The notes under the pieces are model-generated. The model was not told where the DNA came from, did no database searches, and was given only the letters and a program-made list of their open reading frames with translations. Both the position numbers and the translations under genes were made by a program. This document shows, one piece after another, positions 7,697 to 9,161 of a DNA stretch of 9,161 nucleotides. The stretch's first letter is position 1; each line of letters opens with the position of its first letter. This stretch comes from Candidatus Parcubacteria bacterium (GTDB lineage Bacteria > Patescibacteriota > Patescibacteriia > Patescibacteriales > UBA12075): the NCBI GenBank assembly GCA_023139655.1, contig JAGLNE010000083.1, forward strand, positions 1-9,161, given 5' to 3'.

Positions 7697-7724
7697 AGTA
7701 TAAATTCCAAGCACCAAATTACAA
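7697..7724 (-). promoter_or_regulatory. Candidate promoter giving a near-leaderless MBL-fold transcript
   Basis: On the minus strand TTGTAA (7719-7724) is followed after 16 bases by TATACT (7697-7702), a fair -10 box. Only five bases separate the -10 box from the ATG at 7691, so transcription would begin at or next to the start codon. This agrees with the missing ribosome binding site. The boxes lie within or at the edge of the A+T-rich inverted repeat at 7701-7790. Confidence 0.35.
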
Positions 7725-7790
7725 ATTACGAATAAACTACAATATCCAAATACCAAATTAATAGTATTTTGAATTTAAAATTTGGAATTT
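7701..7790. repeat. A+T-rich intergenic inverted-repeat element
   Basis: AAATTCCAA (7702-7710) is the exact reverse complement of TTGGAATTT (7782-7790). The interior carries related CCAAATT and AATTTGG segments, giving long imperfect complementarity. The interior also repeats short ACCAAATTA and ATCCAAATA words. No coding frame is carried. It occupies most of the 151-base gap between ftsK and the MBL-fold gene. It resembles the non-coding CCAAAT/ATTTGG-rich repeats often seen between genes in environmental bacteria; the family call is from memory. Confidence 0.5.
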
Positions 7791-7842
7791 ATTTGCACCC
7801 AAGGGGTATTATATTATTTGATGCTTGCATTTTGTTATTTAA

Positions 7843-9161
7843 TTATCTAGAAAAAAGTTTATCTTCAAGCTCATTATTATTTTCATCCTCCTCATCCTCC
7901 TCGTCCTCATCTTCTTCGTCGTCCTCCTCGTCCTCGGACTCTTCATCGCCTCCCCTTTCTTCATCATTTAATTCCTCTTCATCGTCAGACTCTTCCTCTT
8001 CATTGTCGTCATCAGATTCCTCATCTTCTGAATCATCCTCATCTGATTCTTCATCATCATTATCCATATCCTCATTTTCTTCATCCTCACCTGCCCCGAG
8101 CGAAGTCGAGGGGTCATCTTCAAAAACCGGGGGCGTTTCTGGTTCATCTTCACCCAAATAGCTCTCGTGGGGCTTGGAATCAGCTCTTGAGTGAATACTA
8201 ACCCCGCTCGTGCCTTGTTGATCCAAGGCTTCGGCTTCAGCCGGGCTAATAAGAATCTCCCGCGGTTTGGATCCGTTTGCCGGGCCAACAAAACCCAACT
8301 CCTCAAGCTGGTCCAGAATACTGGCTGCCCGGGCATAACCGATGCGCAAACGCCGCTGAAGCAGTGAGGCTGAGGCCTTATTGTATTTAAGTACTATTTC
8401 CTTGGCTTCATGAAGCAACTCATCCTCATCACCCTTCACTCCGTCCAAACCGATTCCACCAATACCTTTAACGGTTTGCCGTTCAGTTACATTGTCCAGA
8501 TAAGCCGACTGCTTGCTTTTGGTCTTGATAAAACGGACAACACGTTTTATTTCCGAGTCAGAAAGGAACGCGCCCTGAAGTCGAACCGGCTTTGATAACT
8601 CGGCATTAATATAGAGCATATCACCGCGTCCAAGAAGCTTCTCCGCCCCTAGCATGTCTAAAATGGTCCGCGAGTCCGTACCCGAAGCCACGGAAAAAGC
8701 GATCCGACCAGGCATATTGGCCTTGATCAAACCGGTTATTACGTCCACACTAGGACGCTGAGTGGCTAAAATTAAGTGGATCCCGACTGCCCGGGCCATC
8801 TGGGCCAAGCGAATCACTCCGGCCTCAATGTCTTTAGCCGCCGCCACCATTAGGTCAGCCAATTCGTCAATTACAAAAATCACATACGGCATTTTTACGT
8901 CCGCGGTTTCATTATAACCCTGTATATTGCGAACGCCTGTCTTTTGCAACAACTCAAAACGCCGATCCATTTCATTAAGACACCATTTAAGGGCATTTAT
9001 GGTTTTTGGTACTTCGGTAATAACCGGGGTCAAAAGATAAGGAATGTTATTATAAACCGGCAATTCCACCCGCTTTGGGTCAACCATGATAAACCTGAGT
9101 TCATCCGGCGTATTCTGATACATCAAACTGACAATTATTGAATTCAAACAAACCGATTTGC
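7843..9161 (-). CDS. ftsK: FtsK/SpoIIIE DNA translocase, 5' end cut by the window edge, with acidic C-terminal tail
   Basis: FtsK is a hexameric ATP-driven motor that moves chromosomal DNA through the division septum. Only the C-terminal part is present. The first complete codons read KSVCLNSIIVSLMY, the end of the Walker A motif GKS, so the membrane domain and alpha domain lie outside. In 438 visible residues, Walker B is VIFVIDELADLM (D98, E99). It is followed by RLAQMARAVGIHLILATQRPS and GRIAFSVASGTDSRTILDMLGAEKLLGRGDML, both typical of the motor. The gamma winged-helix domain that reads DNA polarity is at about 247-304 (LLQRRLRIGYARAASILDQLEELGFVGPANGSKPREIL). FtsK normally ends there; here some 130 more residues follow, mostly Asp and Glu. 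An apparent TTG start at 9147 is just the Leu codon of the Walker A helix. The stop is TAA. Confidence 0.95.
   Translation of the reverse strand, partial: KSVCLNSIIVSLMYQNTPDELRFIMVDPKRVELPVYNNIPYLLTPVITEVPKTINALKWCLNEMDRRFELLQKTGVRNIQGYNETADVKMPYVIFVIDELADLMVAAAKDIEAGVIRLAQMARAVGIHLILATQRPSVDVITGLIKANMPGRIAFSVASGTDSRTILDMLGAEKLLGRGDMLYINAELSKPVRLQGAFLSDSEIKRVVRFIKTKSKQSAYLDNVTERQTVKGIGGIGLDGVKGDEDELLHEAKEIVLKYNKASASLLQRRLRIGYARAASILDQLEELGFVGPANGSKPREILISPAEAEALDQQGTSGVSIHSRADSKPHESYLGEDEPETPPVFEDDPSTSLGAGEDEENEDMDNDDEESDEDDSEDEESDDDNEEEESDDEEELNDEERGGDEESEDEEDDEEDEDEEDEEDENNNELEDKLFSR
7888..8088 (-). repeat. Low-complexity GAN-codon tract encoding the acidic FtsK tail
   Basis: On the coding strand this is an almost pure run of GAA, GAG, GAT and GAC codons with a few AGT/TCT-type interruptions, seen on the plus strand as TCC/TCA/TCG triplets. 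It encodes 67 residues of which 53 are Asp or Glu; the rest are mainly Ser, Asn and Gly. Codons are varied rather than one exact triplet, so this is old or selected at the protein level rather than a fresh microsatellite. Slipped-strand length variation would be expected. Confidence 0.65.
8089..8115. repeat. Palindromic repeat inside the ftsK tail
   Basis: The core CCCCGAGCGAAGTCGAGGGG (8094-8113) is an imperfect palindrome with C4 and G4 arms. In the ftsK frame it is read as DPSTSLGAG, an uncharged island in an otherwise acidic tail. The opposite strand reads APSEVEG. This matches, from memory, the small CTCGACTTCGCTCGGGG-type repeat found interspersed in many draft environmental genomes. 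The insertion keeps the frame open. Confidence 0.55.

Noticed and set aside
7769..8161. A 130-residue plus-strand frame rich in serine
   Set aside because: It is the antisense of the acidic GAN-codon tract of ftsK; TCN codons arise automatically from the opposite strand.
9145..9147. TTG as the start codon of the ftsK-like gene
   Set aside because: The frame continues to the window edge with KSVC before it, so this is a Leu codon inside the Walker A helix; the gene is truncated by the window, not short.
1..9161. Alternative genetic code (TGA read as Gly or Trp)
   Set aside because: All core genes are full length in the standard code and TGA is used as the terminal stop of the MBL-fold gene.

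Overview
The window reads as part of a small, A+T-leaning bacterial genome. I infer a member of the Candidate Phyla Radiation (Patescibacteria), because the proteins are very lysine-rich, recognisable Shine-Dalgarno sequences are missing, small palindromic repeats are abundant, and core proteins carry odd low-complexity tails. No 16S rRNA or other taxonomic marker is present, so this is inference. The genetic code looks standard: TAA, TAG and TGA all occur as terminal stops.

Layout. Positions 117-2924 (minus) hold gyrA, a full DNA gyrase A subunit with an extra lysine-rich N-terminal tail of about 111 residues. A repeat element (2959-3045) separates it from a small single-pass membrane protein of unknown function (3058-3642, minus). 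A 169-base divergent spacer with candidate promoters follows. Then comes a two-gene plus-strand operon: a GH13 sucrose-phosphorylase-type enzyme (3812-5500) and a GT4-type glycosyltransferase (5514-6890). A bidirectional terminator (6901-6936) closes the operon against a convergent metallo-beta-lactamase-fold hydrolase (7047-7691, minus). The right end is the C-terminal two-thirds or so of an FtsK/SpoIIIE DNA translocase (7843-9161, minus). Its visible part begins inside the Walker A motif, and it ends in a striking aspartate/glutamate-rich tail.

Function. The chromosome-handling genes (gyrA, ftsK) are core. The operon is the metabolic accessory unit: a reversible glucosyl phosphorylase next to a glycosyltransferase suggests synthesis or recycling of a small glucoside such as glucosylglycerate, sucrose or a mannosylated derivative. 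The exact substrate cannot be read from the sequence.

Main points of interest: (1) at least four different palindromic or inverted-repeat elements in 9 kb, two of them inside reading frames (gyrA tail and ftsK tail) and translated; (2) opposite-charge disordered tails on GyrA (basic, N-terminal) and FtsK (acidic, C-terminal); (3) the phosphorylase-glycosyltransferase pair; (4) a possible leaderless promoter supplied by a repeat in front of the MBL-fold gene. I found no CRISPR array, tRNA, rRNA or transposase gene.
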